This document shows, in pieces, positions 1 through 12,059 of a stretch of 64,000 nt of DNA; within the stretch, counting starts at the first letter, position 1, and each line of letters opens with the position of its first letter. The stretch spans positions 1-64,000 of the forward strand of contig QEYB01000692.1 of assembly GCA_017562135.1 (NCBI GenBank), written 5' to 3'. Below the pieces are notes generated by a model. That model made no database searches. It was not told where the DNA came from and saw only the letters and a list, made by a program, of their open reading frames with translations. The stretch comes from Dipylidium caninum. Lineage: Eukaryota; Platyhelminthes; Cestoda; Cyclophyllidea; Dipylidiidae. The translations under genes were made by a program, and so were the position numbers.

Positions 1-944
1 CTTGCAATGGGAACTAACCCTTAGAGGTGAAAATGAAATATTCCTTCATAGGAAATGCTCCAGGAAGAAGGGGAGGAGAAGCATGCATGTTTGGAACGGC
101 TGAGAAGAGTCATCACGAAAAAGGCATTGACGCCCGAAAGGAAAGACAAAGGACGCGCTAAAAGTGTTGTTTCCTCTCGTTGGCAAAGACGAATAGGAAA
201 ACAAGACATAGTAAGATAGAAGGGGAAGACTCAAGTGCACTTTGAAAAGGAAAAAGAAAAGGCGGGGTAGGATAAAACATTCCTGGACCGCACGGCAGGT
301 GCATCAGCAGCCACGAAGCCAGGCGAGTACCATCGTGAGGACGCGTTCCCACCGAAAACAGAAGAATCTGACCCCTCCGCCTCACTATTCAGCCACATTC
401 TTATTTAATTATTTTCAAATTCCTCGGTTGATTGTCTGCCCTCAAGCCACAAAGTGACAAAAGAAGTAAGGCTAAGTGGTTTAATTCAGGAAGGTTGGAA
501 CTTATTATTTTTGTAATTGGCGTAGGAGGATGCTGTTGATTGGCGACAGAATTCGAAGGCAGTCGATGATAGTTCTTTTGAATCAGGACAACAGACGGGA
601 AGTGAAGGTGGATGCGGGATGTTTGCATTGGTGAGGTGGTGGAGTCATCGATGAAAAGAGTTGGCTTGCTTTCCACCTTCTGTGCGCTTCGTGCGTCTCA
701 CTCGCCGACTGCCCTCCTGGCAAAGCGAAATTCATGTTAGGGCAAAAGTCTAGCAGCTCCTCCATCCACCCGCCACCGTCAGACTGTAAACGTTTCCAGC
801 AGGCACCTATTGAGATATCTCCTTAGCGTCTCTCTCCAGCACTACTCATCTTAAATGGCGAGTTTCCGAGTGGCATCGAAGGCTCTTTCTTCTCCCAACT
901 GGGGCGGTAATAGATAAGTGCCACTGTCGCGGCAATCACAAAGG
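1..944. other. no gene seen
   Basis: Only short frames (under about 90 codons) are open here and none shows a recognisable domain, signal peptide or promoter. No counterpart elsewhere in the window was found with confidence. Weak similarity to the lead-in of E2 may begin near 900. Confidence 0.5.
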
Positions 945-1317
945 CGGTGTTGTGATGGAATCACTTTTTTCTATCAAAGTCCTGTCTTAGCTCCACCCTG
1001 TGCTTTTACCGGGGTGTTCGAGACGCAACGTCATCTGCGTCTGTTTGCATGAAATAAGGATTAACAGGTTTCTGAGAAATGCATGGAACATCGGTCATGT
1101 AGCGAGTTGTAAGAAGAGTTTCCGTCTCCAGAAAAGAAGTTCAACTGTGGTTAAAACTTCATCACTTTACATCCCTGTCACTGTTGTCAGTTAGCTTCGG
1201 TAGGTTTCTGGACCACTCGACCGATGACGACTGGTCCCACTCGCTGAACTCTCATGTGGCCTTCGCGTGTGGGACGGTTTGAGCTGGCGGTCGAAAGAAT
1301 CTGAGCGATATTTTACC

Positions 1318-1349
1318 TATTTAAGGCTCGGCCAACGGGGTCCCCTTCA
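1318..1349 (+). promoter_or_regulatory. core promoter of E1 (TATA box plus initiator)
   Basis: TATTTAAG at 1318-1325 and the A of a TTCAATTCC initiator at 1349 are 31 bases apart, the normal TATA-to-start distance for RNA polymerase II. The same two elements stand at the same spacing in E2, E4, E5 and E6. Confidence 0.55.
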
Positions 1350-1361
1350 ATTCCGACCGAG

Positions 1362-1640
1362 TAGGCGTTGCAAACGGCACTTCCATAGCGTCGTTCTTGC
1401 TTGCAATCTGCGCTTGGTGGGTTGGGATGCTGTCTTGTCAAGCAATCCCTGAAGAAACCGTTGGGTGCCGTTGCGGTGTGGCAGTGTGAAGAAGCCAGAG
1501 AAGATGAGTGGCAGTCCCCACTGTATTGCTCCAACTGTTTACTGCCTGGTAGCAGGCAGTTGGCGATTTACCTCTGCATTCGCGACAGCAAAGCTCAGTG
1601 AGGGCAACTCCTCGGAAGGAATGTCACCACAGGGCAGGCG
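1362..1640 (+). pseudogene. E1 short secreted/cysteine frame, broken
   Basis: Downstream of the E1 promoter one frame starts VGVANGTS and runs into a hydrophobic FLLAICAWW core like a signal peptide, then GMLSCQ, and stops near 1487. The matching later part lies in another frame (start 1401), which carries QCEEAREDEW and LYCSNCLL. These correspond to the EQPEEIK and LCSNCYCL segments of E6, so at least one frameshift separates the halves. No ATG stands at the expected start; the codon there is GTA. I infer a decayed copy of a small cysteine-bearing protein gene of unknown function. Confidence 0.35.
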
Positions 1641-3346
1641 TTTAAGTGACTAATACATTTCGCAGCGACAATCGAGCTTTTCAGGCGTTTCACCCCAGTC
1701 CACCTTGCCTTAATCTCCTCAGCCTTAATCGTCCACCAAACCTCCAAGTTGTTTCTTCGCTCGAGTGGGAGCCCGTGTCTCGATTTTCTCCTCCGTGCTC
1801 AAAGTGGAGACTTAACACTCTTAAATAACTAAGTCAACGGATGTAGAGTTGGATTGGTGTCACGCACTGTAGCCGAGATTTGATCGTGTTCTCAATTGCT
1901 TTTCTTCCGCTTTCCCGCTTCTCCTACCCAACAGCTTCACGATCTTCTCTTCCTCGTGGCGAGGAGCTTGACTCCAATCCAAACTGAAAACACTTGTTGA
2001 TTGATGTTCGAAGTGGCTTTCTGCGGAACTCGTCATAGCCTCAAAACCTCCTGTCCAACTCTCGGATTCGGTGTAGCGATGTCATACATGCTGCTTGCAT
2101 CCAGGTTCCCCAGTCAGCGACCACGTCCAACCATTGAATCAGGTGCCTTAACTTGTGGGAGTTGCAGCTCACGAAGCTGCTTGCGACAAAATGATCCATT
2201 TCACCGGCAAGCGAATTTCAGTCCGGGACTTACTCAGCTGGGCTGCTGAACTTTCTACCCGAGCAATCAGTCACCAAGTAACACTGCCTCCAATTACCTC
2301 AGCATGCAGGGACACCTTCAACGTTTGAACCCTTCCTCCCTCCCGCCTTGTCGGTATAGGAGATGTGTTGCTGTTACTCTTCCGCTCGTTCACGGAGAAT
2401 CAGGACAAGAAGGAAAGGTCACAACCAATTTCACTCAACAATCACAAATGAGAGAAAGAAGAACAACGACAGATACAAGCCATAGATTGCATACGTATAT
2501 AGAGGCCTCCCAAAAGAAGGAGGTGCACGAACGGCTGCCCGGCTGCAAGCGAAGCGATGGCGGAGACTACATACGGACAACCCAATGACCCAGCCCCACA
2601 TATATCGACCATGCGCCCTTCCGCCCAACACGAAATCTCGCTCCTCATTGCTGGCCTGCACGCTGCTGGCAACCCTGTTTGCAACTGATACGGCGATTTT
2701 ACTCAACAGGGAAACTGCCTCCTTCGAAAAGCGCAGTGACCGGGGTCAGATTCTCACCTCCTATTTATCACCTCTTTCCTCTCGCCTTCTCTCCTTCTCC
2801 CTGTGACCTCTCGCCTCGTGTATGGCGTGCATCGTTAGCGAGCGCATGTCCCTCGGGCCTGCTGCACTCGTTTTGCTGCGGCTTGTCAAGCAAATACGTG
2901 CAGAGAGTGGCGGGCGACAACAGGTGATTTGAATGCAGCAGCCAATTCCCATTGCAGTTGTCGCGATACCAACCCACGCACGTTTGTTTGACCCAGTAGT
3001 TTCAGGGTGTTAAAATTTCCCACTCCCTCCTTTCCCCTGACACGATTTGAATAAGGATATTACAGGCATTTTTCCCCGCCTCTGCCTTCTGCCTGACACG
3101 CATACCACTTTGGTGCTGTCCTGAAATTCACAAGTCAGAGATGGGATTGGGATGGGCAAAATAGAACCAAATTGGTTGAGGAGAACGGGGCGAAAAGTTC
3201 AAACTCACCATGGTTCACGGATGGTTTCATCCAGCTTAGAGTGTAAATCGTATGCAAATACCTGTTGCGCACTTTTCTCGCCGCATGGCGACTGCTATAA
3301 CGGCCCCATGCAGGTGAGCTGGGCAGGAACGTAGAAGTCCACACAA

Positions 3347-3931
3347 TTGCGGCTTAAACTGACAAGAGAATGCGCTATCGTTCGCCGCTTTTCTAAGCAA
3401 GCAGATACGGTTGCTGGGACTCATGGAACAAAAGTCCCCAGTAGATATAGAAAGGAGGCGTTCATTGACGCCAACGAAGGCGATCTGAGAGGATTTGTTG
3501 ATTTCAGCGGACTACATGCATCTGCATCGCTTCATCCTCCTTCACCACGTTCGCCTTTTCCTGAGTCATTTTGCCTCGTTCACCGACGGCTTCGTCTTTT
3601 CTCCTTCTACTCCGCTGCAGCAACTTATGCTGCAAATGTGAACTCGGAGAGTATAGAAAACCTAACCGACGCTCGCCTCTTCCGGATGACATTCTTTACG
3701 CTGCATAACCACTTTCAGTCTGTCTCGACTTCGGACCCTGCACGTTTCATGCGCAGAATGGCGGAAAGAACGACCCCACGGAGTGGCCGGACAAGCTCTT
3801 GCGCAATGGGGGTGCGTGCTGAAGTCGTGGAAAGAAGGCGAAGCGCGTTCGGTGGGCGGAGATATGAGAGAGGAGGAAGGCGTTCAGTGACAAACCAACA
3901 TACAACCGAAGATGCACACAATCACTGTTGA
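3347..3931 (+). CDS. 194-residue open frame, unknown; possibly an exon
   Basis: This is one of the longer open frames in the window. It has no ATG start (TTG at 3347), so if it is real it would be an internal exon. The C-terminal half is arginine-rich and the middle contains NVNSESIENLTDARLFRM. No domain was recognised and no second copy was seen in the window. The opposite strand is also open over 3747-4202 (151 codons), so openness alone is weak evidence. Confidence 0.2.
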   Translation: MRLKLTRECAIVRRFSKQADTVAGTHGTKVPSRYRKEAFIDANEGDLRGFVDFSGLHASASLHPPSPRSPFPESFCLVHRRLRLFSFYSAAATYAANVNSESIENLTDARLFRMTFFTLHNHFQSVSTSDPARFMRRMAERTTPRSGRTSSCAMGVRAEVVERRRSAFGGRRYERGGRRSVTNQHTTEDAHNHC

Positions 3932-4269
3932 GGAGGCGATTCCTCCGTGACCTTTTACCAACTGGACTGCCTTCACCAAACAGTCGCATTCCATTTGTAC
4001 ATGACATGTTGATCTTAAGGCCGAATGCCGGAAATTTCCTGCGTTCTTTTGTTTGAAGTTTTTGAGGAGATGACTTACCACTTCTTTCAGTGAAGAGTCT
4101 GTTTGACCAAGGTTGACCCTTCTGTCGCTGCAAATTATGCGAAGTATGCGTGTACCCCTTCTGTTGTAGTGTCTTGGGGAAAGCGACTTCATTTTTCCCC
4201 ATCTAAGCATCATAGCCGCCTACACAATGAAAACAGAGCGCTTCCTCGTTACTGCACAATTGTCAGGGT

Positions 4270-4660
4270 CTACTTAATGTTCTCTTTTCTAGATCGTGGA
4301 GATACTTTATTCTGAGTGGGAAAGCAGCTGAACTGCTTGAGTGCAGATAAATTGCGATTCATTCTTCCCTTGAAGGAGCGAGGACTTGCTGCTTTCGAGA
4401 CTAGATCGTCCTCGGGCATTGCTTCATGGGCCTCCGGCGCCGGTTGAGACAGAATGGTTGCAACGTCAACGTCAAGGTGATGCATCTCGCAACCGTCGTG
4501 GGAAATCGCACCCATGATGCTCTCCACGTCCCTTGGTGGCAGGAACCTATGAAGCCTCATGACCTCAGACGCCGTCACACCGCCGTCACAAGCATGCTCC
4601 TTGTGGGGGGAGCAAAATGGTCCTCCCTCAGTCGAGGAGTTTTTTGCTGTGATTCCGCAA
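4270..4660 (-). CDS. open frame with HACDGG...EVMRLHRF, possible exon, unknown
   Basis: Reading on the minus strand from about 4660, a frame stays open for roughly 130 codons: it passes through CSPHKEHACDGG and VTASEVMRLHRFLPPRDVES, then a histidine/aspartate-rich part (HHLDVDVATIL), and ends at 4270. The text is protein-like, but I recognise no family. It overlaps, in another frame, the small MGCRCFCC frame (4575-4739), so at most one is likely to be the real product unless splicing joins them. Confidence 0.25.
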
Positions 4661-4739
4661 CGCGTTCACGAGTTCGCTCTTCATAAATTGTCGCATCGAG
4701 AATGGAGGAATTGCCACAGCAAAAACAACGACAACCCAT
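4575..4739 (-). CDS. 54-residue peptide starting MGCRCFCCGNSS, unknown
   Basis: ATG at 4739 opens a complete short frame. The start combines a myristoylation-type glycine with five cysteines in the first 12 residues' neighbourhood (MGCRCFCCGNSS), which is the pattern of dually acylated membrane-anchored peptides. It is followed by a charged stretch, YEERTRERVAESQQK, that could be helical. Small VCP/p97-interacting protein (SVIP) has a comparable layout, with an acylated MG-C head and a short charged helix, but I see no convincing residue-level match. No TATA box stands upstream. Confidence 0.3.
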   Translation of the reverse strand: MGCRCFCCGNSSILDATIYEERTRERVAESQQKTPRLREDHFAPPTRSMLVTAV

Positions 4740-4929
4740 GATTGTCTCTGTGGAGGCCCTTTAGTGTGGTAAATGTTTGGGCGGTTGGGGGGTGGGGGCA
4801 GAGTCCTCTGTTTTGATAGAAATCAGGACTCTCGGTTACTTGCGCGGTTCAGTAAGTGCTGATGTACCTTACGCGGTCGAGATTGATTACGTTTATTCCT
4901 TTTTTCTCCATTCAAAATGCACTCGAGTC

Positions 4930-5210
4930 TTCATAATCGAGTGTTTTTATTAAATCAGGGAAGAATAACTTACTCAAACCAATGTCATGCATTAAACGTG
5001 GAATATGCCGGATGGGGAAGTACTCAATTGGTTAATTGTTCAATTGTGAACTCATCAGTTATTTTTTCGTTTTCCAACTAAAGAAGCAAATAATTTCATC
5101 AAGTCCTTTGTCTTCCTCTTTCAGGTGTCAAGTTTTATCATGGGCGATTCTACTCGCCCAATTCTAGCAAATATATTTCTCTTCGTTTTCGTCGACGCAG
5201 GGGGACAGTA
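4930..5210 (-). pseudogene. K family fragment K3, decayed
   Basis: Matches 37090-37360 over the 3' end of the long K1 frame: a TTTATTAAATCAGGRAAGAATAA landmark, GTCATGCATT, and a CAGGTGTCAA stretch appear in the same order. In this copy the frame corresponding to LTPEEKDNELDKIV contains several stops and indels, so it is not translatable. A DENEEKY trace matches DEEENY of K1. Confidence 0.6.
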
Positions 5211-5861
5211 AGTAGTACATTTCGACCTTCAGTAAACGAGCCGGAAGGTTTCGCAGAGCAGATCGGCCAACTCGTATCTTGCGCGACTTTACCGGCTTCA
5301 GAATGCTTGTATCGCGATCAGTTGAGGCTCGCATGTCAAGACGCAGAGGCGCAGATGACGTGGCAGTGGAGGGAATGGAGAGAAAAACTGTTTCGGCAGA
5401 GCTTCGCCGGTGGATCGGAGAAGTGGGCGTCATGACAGCGATGAGACGCATTTGTGTCGGGACGCTGTTGAAGTCGGCTGGAGGGCGTCTCATCCGAAAA
5501 TGGACCAGTCACTCTGGCAGAGATTTTTCAGAGGACGTGGAGGATTTTCCATTCCACCCATCAATCCTTCCTTCACCTCCGCCCCTTTTCCGTATGTCAC
5601 TTTGAGACTTCAAAGTTCCACAAAACTAAATCTTGGTTAAATTAGAGAGATATATTATTGTTTCAAACTAACTGCCTTTAGTTTTCTATCCCTACTCCAC
5701 CGAAGCAACACAGGCTTGAGGTGAGGAGAAGAGAAAAGGTGAAAAATAACGCCACCTTACGCATTCGTTCATTACTTTCTCTCAATTTTAATCATATTTT
5801 GAGACTCAACGCTAATCAATCGCCTTACTCCCTCCCGACTTCAAACTCTTCCACATTTATG

Positions 5862-6257
5862 TTAACAAATAGACGAAAGTACGCCTCGAAATAATGGCGT
5901 GACAGGTGGGGAATGGTTGCGTGTCATGTTGGAGAAGTGTGGAAGAAAGGCGAGCCTACCTTGGTTTGTGGGGAATGGTGGCACGGATAAGGCGCATTCA
6001 CCGACGATGGTACTTATTCTCTCCTCATCAAGCTGTTCAGCGTTGGCCCCGGCGACCTTCTTAATAGTAACCAGCCGGTTTGCTTTTGCTGCTTGCAGTG
6101 TTTTACGATTTTGATGTGGGCGCGAAAAACAGCCTTGTCTGTGCCTATGAGTTGGCACTTGAGAATGGACGAAGTGAGTGGTAGATAGTGCGTGGTGTTT
6201 CGTAGAGTAGGATGAGACAGAGGGAGAGAAATTTAGGACTATCTGTAAACGTCTCAC
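5862..6257 (-). CDS. 131-residue frame inside M1, unknown
   Basis: The minus-strand frame is open for 131 codons within M1. Part of it can be followed in M2 (plus strand near 60020-60130): LNFSPS, then HRQGC and P-H before a lysine/threonine-rich segment, then GEC. The M2 copy contains stops, so one copy may be coding or both may be relics. No domain, signal peptide or membrane segment was recognised. Confidence 0.25.
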   Translation of the reverse strand: MRRLQIVLNFSPSVSSYSTKHHALSTTHFVHSQVPTHRHRQGCFSRPHQNRKTLQAAKANRLVTIKKVAGANAEQLDEERISTIVGECALSVPPFPTNQGRLAFLPHFSNMTRNHSPPVTPLFRGVLSSIC

Positions 6258-6490
6258 AAAGAATTTGGGAACCGAGATCTCGAATTTCTTCCTCTCCTGA
6301 ACTGAATGAACAAAGGTTTAAAGCTTCAACATTTAAGTGACCGAAGCCGCGTTTCTAATGGTCCGTAAGCCGAAACCAACAACATGAGAGCATGCTGGTT
6401 GCCGCACGCTATGGCATTGCCGTTTTCCGGCAAAAAATTGTTCTAGAGAGGCTGTGTATTGAGTGGGAGACGCAGGTCATCTAAAGTAGG
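5870..6490 (+). repeat. M family repeat, copy M1
   Basis: The reverse complement of this stretch aligns with 59745-60370. Landmarks are AAATTTCTCTCCCTC, CACAGACAAGGCTGTTT, GAATTTCTTC...CTGAACT and TAATGGTC...GTAAGCCGAAACC. Divergence is substantial, with both substitutions and indels. Confidence 0.75.
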
Positions 6491-6494
6491 CTGT

Positions 6495-9400
6495 TAGTCG
6501 CGACTGCGAGGCTGATATAAATGACGCCACCAAGCAACCATTTTTATGCGAATGCAGGAAAGAAAAGAGCCTTGTGGTAATGCAACTTTTCACGTGTCGT
6601 TTCGCATTGGATTATATGCACAGATTCTACTAGCGATTAAAAATGGCTGGCATTTGGTTGGCGGGCTGAAGTTGTTTCAGGCAATGTTTAAATACGCCTC
6701 TGCTTATTATCTCGTTTAAATCAAGAAGGAGTTTTAACCCCACCTCTGAACACGCAAAATTGTGCTCGGGTACACTACGAAGAAACATCCCCGTTCACAG
6801 TCTACTTATAACGCAGTGAGTAAACATAATTGAGCGGTGTGCCAATCGACTGCGTCTTCCCGCTTCATTTGGTCCCTGACAGGGTCCCTTATTCCTGAGG
6901 GTAATCAAAATAGGGGCACTGTCACCTTATCGGGGTCGTTATGATGATAAGTCTTTATTATGATTCTTTCTTCAAGTCGTTTTTGTGTAACGCCCATCGG
7001 ATATTTCACGAAGTTCTTGCGATGTCCTTCGTATGCTTGAAATATTCCCTCGTTCCGCCTCATATTTATCCTGATCTGTTTTCCCTCTATTCTTATGTTA
7101 CTCTATTTCTTTCTTCCTGGATTCATTTGTTATATTCCTCTTTCTCTATTCAGGTCGCAAATTTCAATACGCTGATTTCACTTTAATTCATTTCCTGTTA
7201 GTGCACTTCATACTTGACAAACACTTTAAACACATTTTTTGGCACTTACAAAGAATACAGCACTATGCATGTCTATTTTTCCCAAGTTTTGACTACAGCT
7301 AACATATTTGTTCCCATTTGGATATCGCTGAGAGGGTTTGTGGTCATTCTTGTGTCGCCATCGGTGTCGGTAAAATCTGTCCTATGTCGTTTCACGAGCG
7401 GAAATTGAGAACGCCTGATAGGCGTTTAAACTACGGACGAAAGAAGTGGCCTCCAGATTGAAGACAGACAAATTTGGTACCCGTGTGAGCGATGCCAGGT
7501 TATGACGACTTTGATCTATGATGCCACTTCGTCTAAAGTGAACTTATCTTTGAATTTATTCAGGCTGCGAGGGAGCTAGAAAAGTCGCATTAATTTAACT
7601 ATACATCAACCTAACTGTCCTCCAATTATGTGGCAAAAGAACGGTGGCAAGGGGTGTGCAAATAAAAGAAAAAAAATTGGAAAACGTCAAAAATGGAATA
7701 TAACCTGGAACGTTATGCGTGCCACTCAACTTTACGAACCGAAGCTGCGGTTATGTTTTTTGTTATAACAAATGAATAGTTTAATACACAGTAGTCAATC
7801 GTCTTGTTTGTAAGCTATTTATCCTTCTGCGTTGCGATGGGGCGCCTTAGTTGCTTGATTGCAAGTTTCCACGGAAATCGCGTCCCGTGAGTAGAACTAG
7901 GGGCCGTCAAATCCAGTGATGATTTTCGTTCCACTGTTAGGACACCTGAAAACAATGGTTATCCGCGGTTAGTGTTGCGAAATCAGCAGCCTGACGGCGG
8001 TGGTTCCCTACTAGTTGACTGCTTGGTGTGGAGACTGAAAAATCGCTTGCCGGGCGAATGTCCACACAAATGGAAACTTGGAACAGGGCAGTCGACATCC
8101 TGTATGCCAGACGGTTTCTATATGCCAATTCCCCATAAACTGGGAATCTCTGCTAGGAGGCCAAACTTCGAGGCTGGTGGATCGCCTACTGAATCCTGGA
8201 CAAGTAAGATGTGAAATCAAAGTGCATTAGAGCCAAGGTTTGTCCGACAACTTTCCGCGTCAATGATGTTCTGGTAAGGAGTTAAGAACTTTCTGGGAGG
8301 GTGAATGAGGTGAAAAGCGCAGACCCCCACCGTTCACTTGTCCTGTATCGATTATTGAACCATCGACCATTTCCAATATCTCAACGATGTTGTGCTGGTT
8401 TGTCAAACTGGCAGTTATCAATTGCAGGCCCCCATCCCCACCCTACCCCACCCCTACTCCCCCTCTTAACCTCTTGACTAAAATAATGGGAGTTCGCCAC
8501 AACGCCAAATGACAGGACTGCTGACGAGTGTGTGTGTTGGAAGAGAGTCCACCGACTGTCCACTGTGTGAGTAGTGAGGCTTGTCATTGTTTTAGTTAAA
8601 TTCAATTAATTGGCAAAAGAGAAGAAGAATCTTTTCTATCCAGACAATATTCTGTGCACGTCATTACACGATCCACAGCATAATGTTACCATCATTACAA
8701 GAACCTTTTATTCATGGAATTTTGGAACAGAGCTAAGAGATTTTGTACCCTCTCAATAGATAAAGTGCACAGATTCGTTGTTTAGACGGACAAATCCGCA
8801 TGAAGATTGTCTGAAATATCGAAAAAATAAATTGGCATACAAGACGAAGGCTCGCTGCAATGAGGCAAACGTATGTGCTCAATAAAGCGGTACCGCGAAG
8901 TCGAGGGAAAGAGGGAACTTACACATCAGGCAGATAATGAAGAATTAGGAGAAACAGAGCTGAAAGGACCAAAGGGGGAGAAGTGGTTGGGGCACGAAGG
9001 AGGAAGATCCAGCAAAAAATTGGGCGGTAGATTGCAAAGACCCACATACAGCGTGAGAATAATGACGACTGCAGCCCTTAAGCGAAGGAAACTCACCACA
9101 ACCTTACCCATTTGCAAGGCCAGTAGTCATTTGGCTGCTAGGGAGTGGAAAGTAGGTATCGTTTCGGATCGGTGTCGAACAGGTCATTCGCCGAGGACCG
9201 AATTGGTTTGACGCTTCCATGGGAATAGGGTCATCCGAACCACGTGTCTCTCGATGGTGCTTAAATATTGTTAATGTGACATTATGAGCAAGTGAAGTGA
9301 GATGATTTTGGTCCCGTGCATTCGGATCACGTATCGGCCGGCATGATCGCGGGTCGGGTGACACGAGTCACACCCCATGCAGGGCGCGAATGGGGGTTAC

Positions 9401-10140
9401 CAGTCAGCATGCTTGAGGGCTGGTTAGATGTAAATTTGTGCTTTGGCGGCGACCTTGCGCTGATTAGCCTCGCGAGCCGAGATTCTTACCACTCGCTGAA
9501 TTCACCCTATATCGTGCTAATTACGAGCGATCGGTTTGCTTCACGGGCGGGGTGGTTGAGCAAATAAGATGGAAGTGGTGGTATGAGTGTAATCCTTTAG
9601 GCTAAAGAAAAATGACCGAAAAAGCGGAAGGGAAGAAGGAACGAGAAAAGAGAAGAAGAGAGGGTGGGGTCTGGGCACTGTGTTTTTTCGGGCATTGGAC
9701 ATAGCGTAAGCTAACGAATAGATAAGTCCTTCATAAAAGCGCAAAATCTCTTGTTGTCCTAATGCTTTATGCTATTTGTTGTGATGAGACGGCGTCGTGT
9801 TGGATTCGGACGGCTGTAGTTGGATGAATTCACTCGAGGTGTTCTTAGGTGCGCGGAGGAGCGGCCGACGCGCAATGCCGACTTCGATGGCCACTAAAAT
9901 GACTGGCGTGCTGCGGGGCAAGATGCTCTGACAACACCTTAAAGGCGTTATTGTCTGCTGCCAGACACCCGCATTAGTTGAAGTTCGTTCTTGATCTTGG
10001 TTAGAAGAAGATGACGAGCATGACAAGCGTTAGTATGAAGAACCCTGGCGCCTGTGCACATGACCCATTCACAAGCTACCTCCACATCGTCAGTGCCATG
10101 CACGAGGGTGACCTAGACTCCGTACACAAAGGCTTCCATT
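6495..10140. other. no gene seen; AT-rich stretch and C-rich tract
   Basis: About 6900-7800 is AT-rich with no long frame. A homopyrimidine tract, mostly C with T/A, lies at 8427-8464. Small open frames at 7972-8214, 8873-9211 and 9316-9567 have no recognisable content and no second copy was found. Nothing here supports a gene call. Confidence 0.45.
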
Positions 10141-10144
10141 CCTA

Positions 10145-11600
10145 GGCAAATAGTGTGTTGACTTACCCCAATTCTATTTTGCAGACAGCGCCGGCCATGA
10201 TCTGCTGTCTCCTACCAAGACACCCGACTGGTAGTCAATCGGGATGATCTCCTCCTACTTTATTGTGAAATTCTATAAAGTTGCGCTCCGTCGCCTGTTT
10301 CTACAAGGAAACAGCGCAGCCTAGATTTTAGAGCGTCACTTTCGCCCAAGACAGTGTCCAAGCATCGGCAATACCATGAGCGGCATTGGTTTTAACTACT
10401 GTATATGACCCTTGGCGATCCGCCGTAATGGGGTTTGTAACCCACACCATTACCCAAATCTTCATTACAGTCGAGTGACATTGGCATCTACAACATGTGG
10501 ATCTATTGCAAACGAAAAGAACTATTCTTATTTATAACCGAGTGCAGAGGCAGCGAGATTTTGCCGTTATGGGTGGAAGGTGGATCTCTGCCGACCTCAT
10601 TCTATATTCAGTCTTTCGATAAATTTGCACCATTGATATCACACGATTTCCTTATTTCTTCCGCGCGCAATCGAAGAGGGACTGATGTGGATCGTACTTA
10701 ATGAGTTTCTCCAGGTTTGGCTGGTTAGAAGGCGCGCATCTACCGTATGTGACCGAAGGGAACATATGATTGGCATCTGAATGTAAAACACCACAAGATG
10801 ACTCACTACTCCATTCGGGATTTGCATTCTCCATTTAGGAAACCACCAGCAATGGATTATGGGATATTTGCCATTACTTCGTCGGACAGTGAATCAGCAA
10901 TCCACTTTCATTTCTTCGAGTGGGGCCATTTATCTGCCGCTATCAGCCATGGACCATCAGGCGCACTAGCAGCGAAATTGTGGGTGAGGATCTGAAGCGC
11001 TCATACGCTCTTGATGTGAGCGGTGACGGAGAGCGACTTTGGTGCTGGCACGTCTTCGTGTTGAGAGGCGTCTGCTGTCCCTTTAACGCAGGGCCATCTA
11101 CCCTTGGCAGTGACATTGGCATAAAACCTTACTTTGCTGAGCCGTCCCAGAACAACTTGAACTACGTCTCGAGCCTGGAATAGTCATCTCCGATTGTTTC
11201 TGCTACAGCGAACGGCTTCCAGACACGCCGCTATGCACTACAACACAACACCACAATGAACCGAAACACAAACATCAATGTCCACCCGCGGTGAGAGGAG
11301 TTCAGAGAGACTTCATCTGGGCTCGGAGTAATATTGAGTCAACTTACGTCGAAAGTGCCTGGAAGTAAAAAATTGAGGAAGAACGTGCTGACCGATTCGG
11401 CCGCTCACGATTCGCTTTCATTTGCAGGGACTCTCAATTGTACACCTGAATGCAGTAGTTTTTGGCCAATGTCATTCTCCCCCCACTTCCACATCTACCG
11501 ATCTACCTTCCCTCCCTTCTTTCCTTCCTTCTTTCTTTCTTCCGACTCCTACCTCCACCCGTCTCCTCTCCATGCTCCCCTCATCCGCCAGTTCGTTCAA
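10145..11600 (+). repeat. F family repeat, copy F1
   Basis: Two blocks match F2 in the same order. Block 10165-10310 (TACCCCAAT..TATTTTGCA to GTGAAATT..ATAAA) corresponds to 12118-12240, and block 11337-11600 (GAGTCAAC..ACGTCG, GGCCGCTCACGATTC, CTTTCATTT) corresponds to 13215-13450. F3 shares part of the first block. The sequence between the blocks is too diverged to align by eye. Confidence 0.65.
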
Positions 11601-11768
11601 TTCTTTCGCAACTCAATCTCGGACATTCCACGTCGCAACACCAACCCGGGACATCCCCTTTTGCGGTGTCCTACAAACGACCCAAATTCACCGATGACTG
11701 TGCTCATTGATGGACCACAATGTCTACTGCCCGGAGACGAGATTTTTCTGCGTGGACATTTGCAATGA
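11334..11768 (+). CDS. 144-residue frame at the end of F1, unknown
   Basis: The frame begins in the F block shared with F2, crosses a polypyrimidine tract (11505-11545) that could precede a splice acceptor, and ends with protein-like text: RCPTNDPNSP, then TVLIDGPQCLLPGDEIFLRG. The corresponding F2 region lacks this tail. No domain was recognised. A real exon, if any, would be the part after about 11560. Confidence 0.2.
   Translation: MSQLTSKVPGSKKLRKNVLTDSAAHDSLSFAGTLNCTPECSSFWPMSFSPHFHIYRSTFPPFFPSFFLSSDSYLHPSPLHAPLIRQFVQFFRNSISDIPRRNTNPGHPLLRCPTNDPNSPMTVLIDGPQCLLPGDEIFLRGHLQ
11505..11545. repeat. CCTTCCTTCTTT-type polypyrimidine tract
   Basis: Pure C/T run with TTCC and TTTC units on the plus strand. 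Low-complexity sequence, possibly expanded by slippage. Confidence 0.8.
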
Positions 11769-12059
11769 GGGCAACTGCAGCTGCACCTCCCTAATCGCGA
11801 GCATAGGGAGGACACGCAATGGCCTAAGCACGAGACGACCTTGGGGACCATCTGGAAATGACCAATGCCCAAAATGGAACTCTGCCCTTTGCGATTTCAC
11901 CTCCCACACGGTACATCCTGTGGGTGGAAGCCGGCATGCCTTGCCAGTAAGTTGAGCATAATGTTTGTGGGTGGGCTACTCCGGTGAATCAGTTAGCCTG
12001 TACACGTATGTGTTGTTTTTCCAACCTACCATCCGCCTGGCAATGCTCGAATAAATTAG

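Larger units (their letters stand above)
945..3010 (+). repeat. E family repeat, copy E1 (full length)
   Basis: Aligns almost throughout with 19585-21495 at a shift of about 18.6 kb, with many substitutions and small indels, so the duplication is old. Landmarks in order are a GTGCTYTTACCGGGG stretch near 1000, a CCACTCG...GATGACGACYGGTCCC stretch near 1220, the promoter near 1318, the short cysteine frame 1360-1640, and a CCTGCTGCACTYGTTTTGC stretch near 2860 followed by AAGCAAATACGTGCA near 2890. The first 700 bases are also shared with E3 to E7; the rest was recognised only in E2. The copy is broken by indels relative to E2 inside the coding-like part. Confidence 0.8.

Noticed and set aside
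3747..4202. 151-codon minus-strand frame opposite the 194-codon frame
   Set aside because: Overlaps the longer frame; basic and serine-rich text without any recognisable segment or second copy.
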